The notes beneath the pieces were generated by a model. The model made no database searches, had not been told where the DNA came from, and saw only the letters and a list, made by a program, of their open reading frames with translations. From assembly GCF_003597395.2 (NCBI RefSeq), contig NC_133778.1, forward strand, positions 25,149,074 through 25,213,073: 64,000 nt of DNA. The letters are read 5' to 3'. Each line of letters opens with the position of its first letter. Positions within the stretch are counted from its first letter, which is position 1. The position numbers and the translations under genes are program-made. This DNA is from Chelonoidis abingdonii (Eukaryota > Chordata > Testudines > Testudinidae). Below are positions 1 to 12,890 of this stretch, piece by piece.

Positions 1-147
1 TTCCTGATCACTTTCCTCTCCTCTAAGTGCTTCAGAATTGATTCCTTGAGGACCTGCTCCATGATTTTTCCAGGGACTGAGGTGAGGCTGACTGGCCTGT
101 AGTTCCCCGGATCCTCCTTCTTCCCTTTTTTAAAGATTGGCATTATT
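1..147 (-). mobile_element. CR1 LINE fragment, reverse-transcriptase region
   Basis: The reverse strand reads without a stop through the palm-proximal part of a CR1 non-LTR reverse transcriptase and includes the phrase [16 protein letters not shown], typical of CR1 ORF2. The element is cut by the window edge, so its 3' side lies to the left. The frame is open for about 48 codons, so this copy is not badly decayed, but it is only a fragment. In a full element this domain copies the RNA at the target site. The family call is established knowledge; the boundary near 147 is my estimate, because a short duplication follows. Confidence 0.85.
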
Positions 148-181
148 GCTGCCCAGAAAGATTGGCATTAGCACTGCCTAG
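132..181. repeat. 25-bp tandem duplication at the CR1 edge
   Basis: Two adjacent units (132-156 and 157-181) both begin AAAGATTGGCATTA and end GCC(C/T)AG, with a few substitutions. The first belongs to the CR1 fragment and the second carries no further CR1 sequence that I can see. It looks like a local slippage duplication at the end of the LINE fragment. Confidence 0.7.
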
Positions 182-199
182 CCCATTCAATGGCCCATC

Positions 200-990
200 G
201 AGGGTCATCAACTGTACAATGAACTCATTGAAAGAGCCAGGGGATACACCTTATGAGTCAGCTAGACTTGTAGGGGTATGCCTATGGACAGAGAACTCTA
301 AGACTTTTCCACACCCATGTGCTGTAAAACTTGTGTTTGGGACACAGGAAGTTCACATCACATGGCAAAAGAAATATAAGCGGCAGCTGCATCATCTCCA
401 TTTTGTCTTCATTCCTGCTTCTTACCTCTGGAGTAACTTTTCTACAAATGAAGATCTGAATAAAGGACTGCATGACCCATCCAAGCTTTGGATGTATTCC
501 AGAAGAACTTTCAAGCCAGTGCTACTAAGAACCTGATATATGGACGTTGTAGTCTTATGTATGTATTTTATTGCTTGACCATTTAACAACTCTATTCTTG
601 TTCTTTCTTTTATAATAAACCTTTATTTTTAGGTGCTAAAGGATTGTATGGCAGTGTGGTATTTTGGTTAAGATCCAAACTGATTTTGACCCAGTAATGT
701 GGCTGGCCCTTTGGGGTCAGAAGAACATTTCATATGGTGAACATAGTTTTTAAATAACGTCTCACTCTATTGGAGCTGTGTGCTGATTGAGAGCCAGAGA
801 ACTGGAATGCAATAAAGGGACTGTGTGATGCGTTTTTAAGCTTCTTGATAACCAGTGTGCGGGATCAGGAGCACAGTTTGTGACTGGTTGGTGAGTCTAA
901 CTTCAGTGTTAACCGCCAGTTTTGGGAGTATCTGCTCTCCCTTTCACAGCCTGCTCTGACCTTGGCATTTTCAGTGAGAGCTACCCTAGG
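200..990 (+). mobile_element. LTR-like interspersed repeat (turtle type), ends unresolved
   Basis: The stretch resembles a sequence I associate with many places in turtle genomes, probably an endogenous-retrovirus LTR or derivative. Two polyadenylation signals (AATAAA at 614-619 and 811-816) lie in plus orientation, one followed by a T-rich tract. Neither TG/CA ends nor a target duplication could be found, so the boundaries are approximate. The 124-codon open frame at 162-536 crosses the left boundary and has no recognisable domain; I treat it as chance. Alternative: an unclassified non-autonomous retroposon. Confidence 0.45.
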
Positions 991-1640
991 CACCACAGGT
1001 CACAATGATACAGCGTAATTGCCACAGTTAAGCTACCATGCAGCTATTTCTAACCAAGTGCAGTTTAGCCTTAAGATAAAAGCAGTACAGAGAAAATATT
1101 AAAAACAATAAAAGAACACCCACCGCTGCTGATAAGCTTATCAGACATTACTCCTTTGTTCCAACAGGGCCTCTGGTTGGTGATTAATCTGTTTAACCAA
1201 ATACACAAGGCTTTTTCCAGTGGTCACTAGTTTATCGCAGCTTCAGCTCAGAACAAGCAAACTCCTGACTCTATGAGTCATTCATTTATCCAGTTTGGGC
1301 CTTTTAAGAGACCATAAATAGGTAATAGCCAGACAATGGTTTTCTGCTCAAGAAGAAGCTTCAGAAGGACAGAGGTGGATCATTTGCATTCTTCTCATGC
1401 CAAGTATTTCCTAGAAAATCCACTTCATGCATTGTCCCCAAAAGTTCTTTGAAGTTCCTTATATTTCCCCGGGGTTGCATTAATCATATCTCCTAGAGAA
1501 GTTACATACAGTTCCACAATAACACAGAAAAATTGCATGTTTAATACACTATACTCCTAAATTACTTAAGTCAGTGAGGTATAACTTAATTTATATAAGG
1601 TTTGTCCAGAATATTGACATATCTGTCACAGTCTTATGTT
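991..1640. other. Unassigned AT-rich sequence
   Basis: No open frame of interest, RNA gene or recognised repeat was seen in this interval. Confidence 0.4.
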
Positions 1641-2237
1641 TCTAAAAGCTCATGGTTCAGGGCTTCAGTGACCATATGCAGGGTCAAGAAGGGATGTTTT
1701 TCTCCTCCCTAACGTATTGGGTTTTTTGGTGTTCTTCTTTTGAAGCCTCCAAGATGGCCACAGCTGGAGATGAGTCAGTAGACATGGCAGGCCAATTCTC
1801 TGAGGCTGCACTGAGCATTCTCTCTCTCAGGTGCTTGGCTGGCTGGTTCTTGCTCACGTGCGCAGGGGGTAACAGATTGTCATATGTGAGGTTGGGAAGG
1901 AGTTTTCCTCCAGGTCAGATTGGTAATGACCTTGTGTTTTTGTTTTGTTATGTTTTTTTACTTTACAGCATGTGGGTGTGGGTCACTTGTCAAATATCTG
2001 ACTTAATTATTTCTCTGACATTGCAGGGGCTTCAGCCACTGGTGCACCTTGGTCCCTTCCTATTCTCTGCCAATGACACATAAGAGTCTCATTTCCTTTG
2101 GGCTGTAATACTTGTGTCTAATTTTGGTTGTAAGGTTCAGTGTGCAGGTGCTGAGTGATGTTGGTCGCCTGTGGTATACAGGTGCTCAGACTAGATGATC
2201 TGACGGTCCTTCTGGGCTTAAACTCTGACTCTGTGAC
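1641..2237 (+). mobile_element. CR1 LINE 3' end (3' UTR and tail)
   Basis: The sequence follows the layout of sauropsid CR1 3' untranslated regions: a block with GGTCAGATTGG around 1913-1923, then a block ending CAGACTAGATGATC near 2186-2199, and a terminal tail of short repeats (CTCTGACTCTGTGAC) near 2223-2237. CR1 copies are usually 5'-truncated, as here, and end in such 8-bp-type tails rather than poly(A). The 143-codon open frame at 1652-2083 lies inside this UTR and is not a gene. The copy is well diverged, so it is an old insertion. Confidence 0.75.
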
Positions 2238-4554
2238 AAGTTTATCTTAATTTTGTGACACTATCTAATTATCTTCAGTGGGTTCACTATAATTATTTGA
2301 TCTATTTTCCATTCTTTATGGAACTATAATGTTTAGTAGCCTGCTGGAGACTCCATTTAGCTGTAGATGTTCTGTTCTTGGATTATTTTATCTCTAAGAT
2401 TTAACAATATCTAAACAAAAATATTATAACATATCATCTATGCCTATATTAAAATTGGCAAGAGAGGTAATTCCCTTTGGAGAGTAATTTAGTTCAAGAT
2501 AAAGAATGTTAGTGTGAATAAGTTACTTTCTCTCACAGGAAGACTTTGGGACTGATTCTGCTTTCACTTCCACTGCTGGAAATCTGACAGCTTTTAAGAC
2601 ACACCATCAAAGTTAGCAGAGTTACAAAGGTATAAATAGAAAATCTAGCTCTTCATGTGCTCTTGTTTGACTTAATCTGAACTAAAAGTCATCTGACTGA
2701 AATACGATTGCTCTTTGTGTATAAATAAGCACAACAAACACATTTCAAAATGTAGACCAAACATGATAATGATTAAAAATTCAGTATCCTTTCCCTTTTA
2801 TTTTCACTATCTGAAGTTCAGCTGTTACATGTTAATGATTTTTTTCATACACATTTTTCAATATGGGTTATTTGGTTTATTAATATTTCTCTTGTAATGA
2901 ATAATAATGAAAAAGTGTGTGTGGCACTACTGATTTTAAGAATTTAATTGCAAAAGTACAAGACATACTAAAATGACTGAATCTTTTCGATTCCCCTCCA
3001 TTCTTTTATTATGGTATAACAAATTATGTGCATGTTATGATTTGGATGCAGGGGATGCATGACACATGTGTAAGTCATTGTGCATAAAGAAAATTATACT
3101 TGTTTAAAAGTGACTCAAAAGAGAACCATTAGCCAGAAAGAAATACCTCCTTCTCATGAGATGAGATCAAATTTGTATCTTCACATAAAGAAACTATAAA
3201 TGGTTTCAAATACAAGATGGAAAGGGCACATTTAAATTTACAGTCTTTATTATTCATTCAAATGGGAGAATCAAGTGTATCATACACATTCTCACATGTA
3301 GGTATATGGGGATTTATATCTTTGAAGAGTGCATATTAACTAAAGCTACTTTATTCTGCTAAATGGCTTCTTAAGCACGAGATTACTGTTCAATTCATTT
3401 CCAGCTACCAATAGAAAACTGTATTTCAGGCTCTGAAATTTCCATTTTTAATATGCAAAAGTAAATTATGATGTTGATGATCACATTTTAGACCAAAAAG
3501 AATAAAGGAATGAATAAGGAATACATTTTTGGCAGGGGATGAACACAGCTGTGCAAAAGTTTTGCACATAAGATGAAATCAGCAAATTTTGCACTTTGGA
3601 ATTTACAAAATATGTCAGTTCAGGCTTGCTGAGCTGTGCAGAGTAAACATTGCCTACCCTATTTTGAATCAAATATGGTATGATCTTTACTTACTGCTGT
3701 AAATTGCCTCAGAGCACACTTTTACCTACCTTTTTAAGATGTCACCAGTCTCCACTGAAACTGCATTCCCATTCCTACTTATTTTGCATGTAGTTATATT
3801 TGTTTAACTCAGCAGAGGAAATAAGATCCCTTCAGTGAGACTGCTTGCTGCCTCATCAAAACCACAACTTGTTTCTTTTTCACAGCAGAGGGTGAAGAGC
3901 TGAAAGTTAAAAGGTAAACGTGAATCTTGAGGAGATGAGTTTACACGGACTGAGTCCTACTGCCCAGGTAGACATCAGTTTCAGAACAGAGGAATCCTGG
4001 CAAAGGAAGGAAGGAATCCTACTCAGAGATACTCTACAACCTTGTGAAAATAGACATCTGTGCTTTAAGTTTGCTGTTCTTTTTCCTTTTGATAAGTTTC
4101 TTTGGACTTGGAAGGAAAATGGGTATCTGTTTCTCGTACTCTTTCCACTGCAACTCCTTATCCTAGGAGAGATCCCTATTCAGCAACACTCTTGAGCATG
4201 TCTCCTGGGGCTATTTATGTTTTTCAGTTAAGAATGGATTGATGGACTTTGTTAAATTGGGGTCAAAGTACTTACACAAACCCTTTGTTTGTTATTAGCA
4301 TCTCTCTAGGAGATCACCTGATATTTTGACTCGTTAAACCTGTAGATCTTGTGCTGCCAGACATGGTTCAAAACATTAACTCCATTGTATGTGTTTTCAT
4401 GATTTGTTTTCAGCCAGCTGTGGATAGATTAATGCTGACTGAATCCATCTGTTTACCCTCTACTAACTATTGGTCTATTAAAGAGCTCTCCATCCAAATC
4501 TCTAAGACTGGGACATCTGAAGAGGTATATTTTTCATTAATAATCCTTAATATT
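2238..4554. other. Unassigned AT-rich sequence
   Basis: No supported gene or recognised repeat. A 17-bp perfect palindrome, GTGCAAAAGTTTTGCAC, sits at 3551-3567. Open frames here (up to 91 codons at 3920-4195) show no domain, and I consider them chance. Confidence 0.4.
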
Positions 4555-4692
4555 GCATTTATATAATCTCTTTCATCCAAGGATCTCAAAGCGCATTACA
4601 AGAATTTAAATAAAACCCCAGGGAGGCTTTATCCTAATTTTAGAGCTGGGGAACTGAGGCAAAAAATGACTTGCCCAAGGTCATCCAGATCA
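4555..4692 (+). repeat. MIR SINE (amniote CORE-SINE type)
   Basis: The diagnostic MIR phrases occur in order: GGATCTCAAAGCGCATTACA near 4581, GGGGAACTGAGGCA near 4649, and GACTTGCCCAAGGTCA near 4669. MIRs are tRNA-derived SINEs that spread before the amniote split, so this copy is very old and non-functional. There is no tail, as expected for a decayed copy. Confidence 0.8.
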
Positions 4693-6019
4693 CCTCATTT
4701 CCTCTCCTGTTCTTGTGCCACAAATTCATCCTCTCCCTCATATCAGAGGCACTCACTGACTCACTAATCTGATCCACTTCTATATACCATTACTGTTCAG
4801 GCTCAGCAATTCCAACCATCTTCCAGTGGGGCAAACAACCCCGCTCAAAAATGAAAAATGCTAGACCAGCACTTGAAAGACCAGTACATGAGTCACTGGA
4901 AGGACAAATCAAAGCCAGCGGTAAGCTAGATTGCTACAGAACTGTCATACTACTTCACCTCAGTGAGATATCTACAACTAAAGTAGACTTACACTAAGTA
5001 CAGAATCAGTGACCAGAAACTAGAGGTGGAAACTGGAAGGCACAAAGCACAGTTAAACATGAGAGAAATGTAACAGAGAAGAGAATGCAACAGAGAGATG
5101 CTTTCTACACCAAGGTCACAAATGCAATGAAGTGCAAGGGAGACATTTCTTCAAACTATCTGGAATCATAAAAGATTGAGGAAAAGCAATGAGGAAAAAT
5201 TGTGCATGTGCCTGGTAGGAAGGAGAAATGTGGCTGAAATGGCATCAATTTATGTAGCAACCTGCCAGCAGACCAGGAATGGACAATAAAACTAAATGGA
5301 CATGGAATCAAACTTCCAAAAAAACCAAAAAAGCTTGTAGCCCTCTTATGGTGGATCTTCCTTACATCTGATAGACACCTGAGGGGTCTGTCTCTTTTAA
5401 ATGCTTTAACAATGAATGCCAGTAAAAGCTCATTGAACTGGACTGAATGTGTGCTACAGCCTGAGTGGGGAAACAGGACATAAGCATTTTTCACATAACA
5501 TAGTTTGGAAATCCAAATAAATGCTCTTTCCTCTCATTTGTGAAAGAGATGTGTTCATTGCCCGATTCCTGTGCATGGTTAATAGCTCCTCAAGTTAAAA
5601 GCAGTGTTTTATTAGTTGTCTAGTTTTGTTTTAGGATTCCCTGGAGGCTACCCTCCTTTGTGTACTCTCAGGAGGATAGCCAGAGTGGTGGCACTGACAC
5701 ATCAATAAAGCTTGTTCAGAATGAAGTGAACATTGTAAATTGATGCTGTTATCATTACACAGTGGATCCAGACTTTCGTGTGTGTGGGAGTTGTGAGTAT
5801 TATGCTATCTTTGGGAGACACTAGCAAAGAAATGGAGACGGTGATTGCAAATACGACAATAAATCTAAAATGGAAGATAATGGCACATTGGAATGAGAGA
5901 AAAAAAACTTACAAAGCAATAAGACAATCACTGATAAAGTTTCTTTTAATTGGCCAAGCAAAGCAAGGCCTAACACACAGTTTGATGATCTTTCTGTTTG
6001 TCTGTAACTGTGAGGGATT
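4693..6019. other. Unassigned sequence
   Basis: Contains a 112-codon minus frame (5156-5494) and an 81-codon plus frame (5778-6023), neither with recognisable domains, splice context or composition unlike the surroundings. No repeat was identified. Confidence 0.35.
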
Positions 6020-6490
6020 ATAGGGCTCAAACTGGGGCCCACAGCTACCTAGACACTGCTTGGACCACAGTCCTCACTCATCAGCTTGCTGGTGCTGGGG
6101 TGAGTGTGGACAGATGGACATAGCTCACCTTAGGCACCACCCATGAAGCTCCCAATTGAAGGAATAATCTAGCCTACCCAATTGACCCAGCTCACTATTT
6201 AAACCAGAGGAAATCACAGGAAGTTGTCTGACCAACGGGTGTATCTCTGGCTACTGCTACATTGGACTCAACCTTCTTGCTTGACTCCTAAGCCCTGCCT
6301 TATTCCCAGTTCCTTCCTTCCTGCTTTGTTCTAGAACCCTGCTTCTGTACTCCACCACTGGCTACTGACTCCAGCATGGTCTCTGTCACTGATCTCCAGT
6401 TCCTGACTCCTGCTCAGACCACTAGGCCTGACCTCCACCGTTCTGACCACCAGGTCTAACTGCTCCAGATCAGGAGCTATATTGTCTGAA
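6020..6490 (+). mobile_element. LTR-like repeat with pyrimidine-rich CTGAC motifs
   Basis: A TATTTAAACC box near 6196 is followed by a CT-rich stretch with many imperfect CTGACTCC/CTGACC-type motifs (about 6290-6460). I associate this arrangement with an interspersed turtle repeat, probably an LTR. No target duplication was found and the ends are approximate. Confidence 0.35.
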
Positions 6491-9400
6491 TAGGAGTCAG
6501 GCTAGATATTTTCACTGTGGTTACCTCCACATTCTGCCTGGCTGAGTTCATCTAGACAGTGCAGGCCTCAGGGTTTAAGGTTAGGGTTACTTGAGGAAGA
6601 GAGTGACGACTGGCTGAGTTACTTCTGATGTCACAATGCTCTTGCTAAGGCTTCTCTGGCTGCAGCGCTGTCAAGGGGAAGTTGTTGTTGATATGAAAAT
6701 CATAAAACAATGAAGAGACAAAGAGGAATGGCTTAGATGACTTGACAATATAATTTATGTTTAGTGGAAGTATCCTGTTTGCTACAGGTTCAGGGATAGA
6801 GACTGCTTTCCTGCCCCTCCAATGACCTACCAGCTTAGCCTACCTAAACAAAGAAATGTTATAAAAAGGTGTGGTGTAGGGATAAATATTATCACAACAT
6901 CAGGGGTAGAAACTGCACAATTATAGCAAGTTGGGCATCTTCACTCTCTTTTTTCTCTAACTGGAGTCAAACAGGTCAGTTGCTCCAATCTCCCTCCCCT
7001 CTGAAGGACAGCATTCAGATTGTATAGCATCAAACACATTATCAGTCAGCCTGTTGGCAGACAAAAGGTGCATCTGAATGCTAATATGATTTTCCGCACA
7101 ACTGGGCACCCATTTAACCCTTTCCTATGAGAACTGAAGCCTGAACAGATTTGATATGACAGCTCTCTTCTGTGTTGAAATCGTATTATTTTGTTATGGG
7201 GATTCTGAAAAACAGAAGCAACTCGATATTCATTTAAGGAGTCCTGGTTCAAAATCTCCAAGAGCTGCTTAGACAAACCCTTGCAGCTGAAAGGACAAAC
7301 CCTTGCAGCTGAAAGTACAGTTGGGCTGCTAATGCCACCCTCGCTACCTCACTGCCTGCATCTATAGAGTCACCCCAAGAGTGGGGGCAGAGGTCAGAAG
7401 AATTTTGAAGCCTGCTTCCCCTTGATGCAACTGCTTCAACCACTTGGATGTCCAAGGTCACAGACATTATCTCAGGGAAGAAGAGAAGGAGCACAGAAGA
7501 GAAGATCCTCTTCCTCTAGTATATAGCCAGCCATACATTTTGCTCGTCCCTATGCTGAGCTGGCCTTTGGGCTGCCCTGATTTGGCCATCTCAGCTTTCA
7601 CTCTGAAAAAGTAAAGTACATTTCTTGTACTTTTCCTTATGGAGATAACCTTGCCAATGTAAGGTGATAGAACCCACTCACTGCTGTGGAAAGGAATAGC
7701 AGCTGAGTTTGGCTTCTGGAGCAGCAGGCTGGCGTGACCAAAGATCCCCTCAACAAAATGAGTCAGTTAAAGTTAGGATGTATCACAAAGAATTATCTTG
7801 CTAACTTTCTCCCAAATCCTTAGGCCAACCCTGTCAATCATGGTGAGATCATAATGGACAGGAATTGGATAGGCTGAAGTGGGGGCAGAACAACACTGAC
7901 TCATAGCCAGGCCCCAAAATGGTCCTTTCTGAAATAACACCATGTGATGCACGTAGGCTCCTCCCATCGCTGACGAGGCACTTCTCCATGTATCTATCTC
8001 TTGGATCTCCATTTCATCTCTGGTGATTTCACGAGCTTCTTTATGAAGTGTCGAGGCTTTTGCACCAACCTCCTACATGGCCTGTGAAACCAGAAATGGA
8101 GCCAAAGTGCTGACTTCTTAGCTATATTCCTGTCTATTTTCATATTTCATTAGTTCATTAATTATATAATTAAACATGATTTTTTCAGCCATTAGACAAT
8201 GCTCCTTTCACCCTATCATAGAGGATAGTTGTTATGGTTTCCTCTATTGAAAGATGAGTGTTAATTTTCTTTGTAGGAGGACCCACAAATCCTTGTTTAT
8301 TGTCAATATAGAAGGACAAAACCATGCCATTTACCTAATTTACCCAACACTAAAATCTCCCAAGTTTACAGAACAAGAAGTTCTCAAGTGCACCACTGCT
8401 TAATCTTCATCATGTTCTTTGTTAACAGTCAAATAATCAATTAAGGATTAACTTTCTTCAAGCTCATATTTTCACACAAGATTGGTATTTCTGATGTTCA
8501 GTGCTTTTGCAATTTCAGACACTGTTTCTTCTACTGTCTCCAAAACCAAGTACTCACCTATGAAACAGGTTTCTTTGGTAGTGACCTCTGAAGGTCATAT
8601 CTTCCCATGCACACTAGAATTATATAAAATATAGTCAGAAGTGCTAAAATCATAAACTTATGCTCAGGCTTTCAAAGCTTCATAAAGGCATTATCAAACT
8701 TTGCAAAGCTGTTGGCAATTGCCAAATAATTTTCATTTATATTGAAGTCTGAGAAAACCATAATTAGCACCTCACAGTTGAAAAAGAAAGCAGCGTTGTC
8801 TGTTGACAGTAAGCCAGGAAGCTGATAAACACAACTTCCTCAAATTTAATTTTCCTGAAAACTAGATGTGGGTATAAATTCTGAACAGACTGGTGTTAGC
8901 ACTAATCAGTGCAGCTGTGTTGCATAGTCACAATTAAACTCCAAACCCTGATATTAGCACTGACTCTCGGAAAACATCTTTTCACAAGATTTTCAAATTA
9001 CATAAAGGTTTGGGTGAGGGGTTTCTGATGGGGGATGCTTTGCTATAATACATTAAACCTATTTAAAACAGGAGTACAAAATATTCAGGAATAGCTGGAA
9101 TTCAAGAGGCTAGGGTTTGTGTATATTTTATTATGAACTAAAAAATGGACCAATTTTCACAGAAAAGATATGGGGCTAGTTTTTGTGTGTGTGGACCTTG
9201 TGGAACATGTGGGGTTTAAGAGAAGGATTTGAATGACCAGAAATTGGGACAATGAGAGAAGCTATAGACACAGGCATCTTTCAGACTTTGTTTCACCAGG
9301 ATGAAATTGAGACAGTAGATGAGGATAATGGTATGAGAGACATGGCGGGAATGGGTGTCCACTTGGACCTACCTTTACCCGAATGTTTTTTGTGTGTTTG

Positions 9401-10892
9401 TTGACACCGTGCAACCAGTGCTCCCAACTGTATAATTTTCCTTGGGCCCAAAGAAAATGACATTTTGCTTATTGTGGGCTAGATAATGACTCACACTACA
9501 GGCCCACACATGCAAGTAAGTTGGAGTAAACACATAATGCCCTTATGTGGGCTACCTGGACCTGGGTTTGGACAAGCAGAAATAAGCTGGTCTATTTGTC
9601 CTGTTACTCCATCCCTGGAACAGGTAGACATAGGTAATGGGTGGAATCTTAGCATAACCAATCCCCTACCAGCTGCAAGTAATTTAGCCAACATGTGGGG
9701 ATTGAGGGTAATTTCCAGCTGGTATGGACCAGCAATAGTGACTATAACCCAGGAGCAAAGATGAAGTAAGAGAAGCACTGTGCCTCAGAGACATACTTCA
9801 GAATCATCCTGCCTCTTGGGACTCCTCCTAAACGCTGTAGCTACACACCAGCTCTTACTCAGGTCTTGTTTCTAAAGTCACAATCAAGTCCAATCTATTT
9901 TGTCTATTTCATGCCCCCTCCTCCTGCCCCCGGCGCTATTCTTTGTTATTTGTATAAAGGCAAAGGCTTTGTATCTTTGCATAATACAGACTGTTTCTTT
10001 CTTCCACATATAATTTATTAACTCTCTTTTTTAAAAAAAAATATGTTTTATTCTTTAGTGGGGATTTTTTTATTGTATTTTATTACTGCTTTACTTGTTG
10101 CATATCGATACATGTGGCTACTGGGTAATTCTTATGTATTCTATCCCAAGTTTGACCTTAATAAATATTAAAAGGCACACTCAGGGTTATCAATCTGAAT
10201 GAAGCTGAAAAAACCCTGATTTCTGCAAGCACATTTGTAGGCGCTCTGTTTAATTTAGCTTAAGGCCAAATTCTACACCAAGTTACACCTAGAGTGAGTT
10301 CACTGTCTTCAGGGATGGAATTTGCTCCTTAATTGGATAGTTTTCCTGAAAGGGAGGGTTAAATGAATTAAAGAAGTGTCCAAAATAGCAACCCTAGCAC
10401 TCCCTTAAACCTCACATTTTTTGGCTGTATCTAGTTACGCTTAATGTCACAGAAACCAGAGCAGCACAGCCGTGACTGCTAAGCATTGTCTGTAGCTTCT
10501 CTGTGTAATAGGGGGAGAAGGATTTTTCATTTCATGCATCATTTGCAACTACCCTCTATAATTCAACAAAGTCAATACATACCCTTGATGCAAAGTTAAG
10601 AAGAAATAAACTGAAACAAACAGACAACAGTAGGTATTTCTTTTAAAATCTGTGCTTAGGGTCCAGGCACAATGAAGAGTGATTTTTTTTTTCTTTTCAC
10701 TAGAAATTGCAACTGACAGTATGTTTGATGATATACTTTTTTGTACAGAATTTATCACATTGATGGAAGCGCCACGAAATCAAAATTAGGCAAATCTCAA
10801 CTGTTTTAAATTTTGTTGTGCATTTCTCACACACCTCTAATTATAACAGTTTCTCTCAGGGAACAATCCTATTCCCACTAAACATAGTGGGA
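6491..10892. other. Unassigned sequence, no gene seen
   Basis: Over 4 kb without a supported gene. Open frames at 7046-7494, 7773-8012 and 9486-9778 (both strands) are under 100 codons and lack domains. A T-rich and A-rich low-complexity patch occurs near 10020-10090. The only internal structure seen is the small duplication at 7272-7315. Confidence 0.35.
7272..7315. repeat. 22-bp exact tandem duplication
   Basis: Unit GACAAACCCTTGCAGCTGAAAG occurs twice back to back (7272-7293, 7294-7315) with no mismatch. Exact identity suggests a recent slippage event. Confidence 0.85.
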
Positions 10893-11170
10893 ACGGTGCA
10901 TCATCACCAATGATGAGCTCCCCCAAAATCATGACATTGGTTTAAAAATCACAAGACTGAAATAATACATTTGCACCCTTCTCATTGGCGTTCTGGTTTC
11001 TGAGCATATAGGGTGCACTTGGTTCACATTTTCAAACTGTTTTGTGCAACAAGTTCTAGATACTTGCTTTTTTAAAAAAAGTAAAAGTAGAGATTCTCTT
11101 GTATTCACAAGACACCAGTACCAAATATCACAAGACTCACAATGAACTTGTGAGAGTTGGCAACATTAGT
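10893..11170. mobile_element. Non-autonomous hAT-like MITE, copy 1
   Basis: The right end GAGAGTTGGCAACATTAG and the internal phrases AAATCATGACAT..GGTTTAAAAA match the second copy at about 47905-48206. Both contain a 'CTTCTGG/TTCTGGTTTCTGAG..GTGCACTTGG' core and end in a GTTGGCAACA-type terminus. Terminal inverted repeats of the CAGTGTTGCCAACTC type are expected; the left one is eroded here. It encodes nothing and would have depended on a transposase in trans. Confidence 0.55.
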
Positions 11171-12559
11171 GTTGATGTTAACTTTAAAGGCAACAAGATT
11201 CGGCCTCCCTTGTGGAAGCTACACTTGAGATTTTGTTGAGAGATACTTATAACCTCCTGTGTTCTCATGTAATTTTCTTGAAAATTCTTCTTTTAACTGA
11301 AAATTTTCATACTTGTTTCAACCCAAAATTGAATGTTTGTATTCCCCCGCTGGAATTTGGAACAATTCCTTTAACTCCTTTTTCAGTGAGGCAAGTGTGA
11401 AAAAAAAATAAACTTTTTTACAGCACAAAAAGTGTAAGACTTTTTTTAAAGCATACATAAGTCTAAAAGGGTTTAGCAGTAAACACTAGAATTTTCCAGG
11501 TATCTCACCCTTGTTTAAAATTAATATACAGGCCAGTCTGAATAAAACACAAACATCTTATACTTGTTAATAAAAGCATAAACTTGTTTATTTATATATA
11601 CACATACATAAAATATTCCCAGACAAAAAAATTTGATAAAATGAAGTTAAAATTGGAAGTACAAATTAGTAAACTGGGTAAAATGCATTAGAGATATTGT
11701 AAATCCCCAAACTAAGCATTACAAACTCAAGAGTTAAACTCAAAGGAAAGCCAAACACATTTAAACATGGAAATATGCAGCTTAGGCACACAAACAAACA
11801 ACTCTGTCCTGCAGTAATAGCATCCAATAACCATAAGATTAAGGCATTTTATTGTTTATAGTCCAAATTAGATTAAACTGATTTTTAAAGCACAGTAGAT
11901 TTTCTCTCTTCCATTTCCTCTCCCCTCCCCCACACTTACTGGCATCACTGAAGGGAGGAGTTAAGATTGTTTGAGTGCTTTAGTTTTGTATTTCCATTCC
12001 TTACTACAGATGTTATGAAGTTATCCCAGTGGCAGAAACTGGAGTAGGTTCTCTGCACTTGTAGAGGATAGGTGGCTGGAGATCAGAGAGTGGCAACTGG
12101 CTCTCTGTGCCCATTGCTCTCCAATACATATGAGCATTGTTTGGAGATAGTGGAGAATTGGGGGCATAATGAATGCCTAGGAAAGTAACTCCTGTGTACT
12201 TTTGTGGACAAACAATGAGCATCCTAGTAATCTGGCCAAGTGCCAGATTTGGCTAAGGCTTTAGGCCTCAGTCGAGCACTGACAAATTCATTGCTAGAAA
12301 CTAGTCTCTGTATTAGTGTGGTTAAGATGGGTATTTGCTAATTTATTTAGTGTTTAGACTTCATGAAACGCTTGTAAGTTTCTGCATATATTAATCTCAG
12401 TTATAATTTCTTTATCACATGCTATAAGGTAATATTTAAGTTTTTACTTTGTAACTGTAAAAAATGTATATGTTTGCCTGCTTTAACCTTGCAATAACTC
12501 TCATTTCTTTTTTTTTTTTTTAGTTAATACATTCTTAGATAGCTTGCTATAGGATTGGC
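11171..12559. other. Unassigned AT-rich sequence
   Basis: AT-rich, with a T run at about 12508-12521. No gene or recognised repeat was seen. Confidence 0.35.
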
Positions 12560-12890
12560 AGAAACCATTGTCTTTGGGGTGAGATCTAAGGTCTGAACTG
12601 ACGATCCCTAGAGACTGGAAGCAACTGGAACCTTTTGTGATCTCTGATGTATAACCACCATCATTAGGTCCAGCTTGTCTGGGTGATAAGACAGACTGGA
12701 ATGCCCAAGAGGACTGTTTGTGATTTCATTGTAAGTCTCTCATAATGCTTTAGGAGTTCACACTTGTTACTGGGTTGGTGAAATCTAACTGTAGAACATA
12801 CAGCCAGTTTGGGGTCTCTGTCCTGCTTTTGACAATCTGCCCTGAAGTTGGCACTCGTGGTCATGAACCACCCCAGACAGTGCGAGAACC
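12560..12890 (+). mobile_element. Possible LTR-like repeat fragment
   Basis: The stretch around GAGTTCACACTTGTTACTG (12753-12771) and CTGCCCTGAAGTTGGCACTC (12837-12856) resembles a repeat I associate with turtle genomes. No ends or target duplication were visible, and the assignment is from recognition alone. Confidence 0.25.

Noticed and set aside
162..536. 124-codon open frame on the plus strand
   Set aside because: It crosses the edge of a small duplication into an LTR-like repeat and has no recognisable domain or exon context.
1652..2083. 143-codon open frame on the plus strand
   Set aside because: It lies within the CR1 3' untranslated region, which does not encode protein.
6190..6210. 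TATTTAAACC as a gene promoter
   Set aside because: No downstream exon is visible and the surroundings look like an interspersed repeat, so it is at most an LTR promoter relic.
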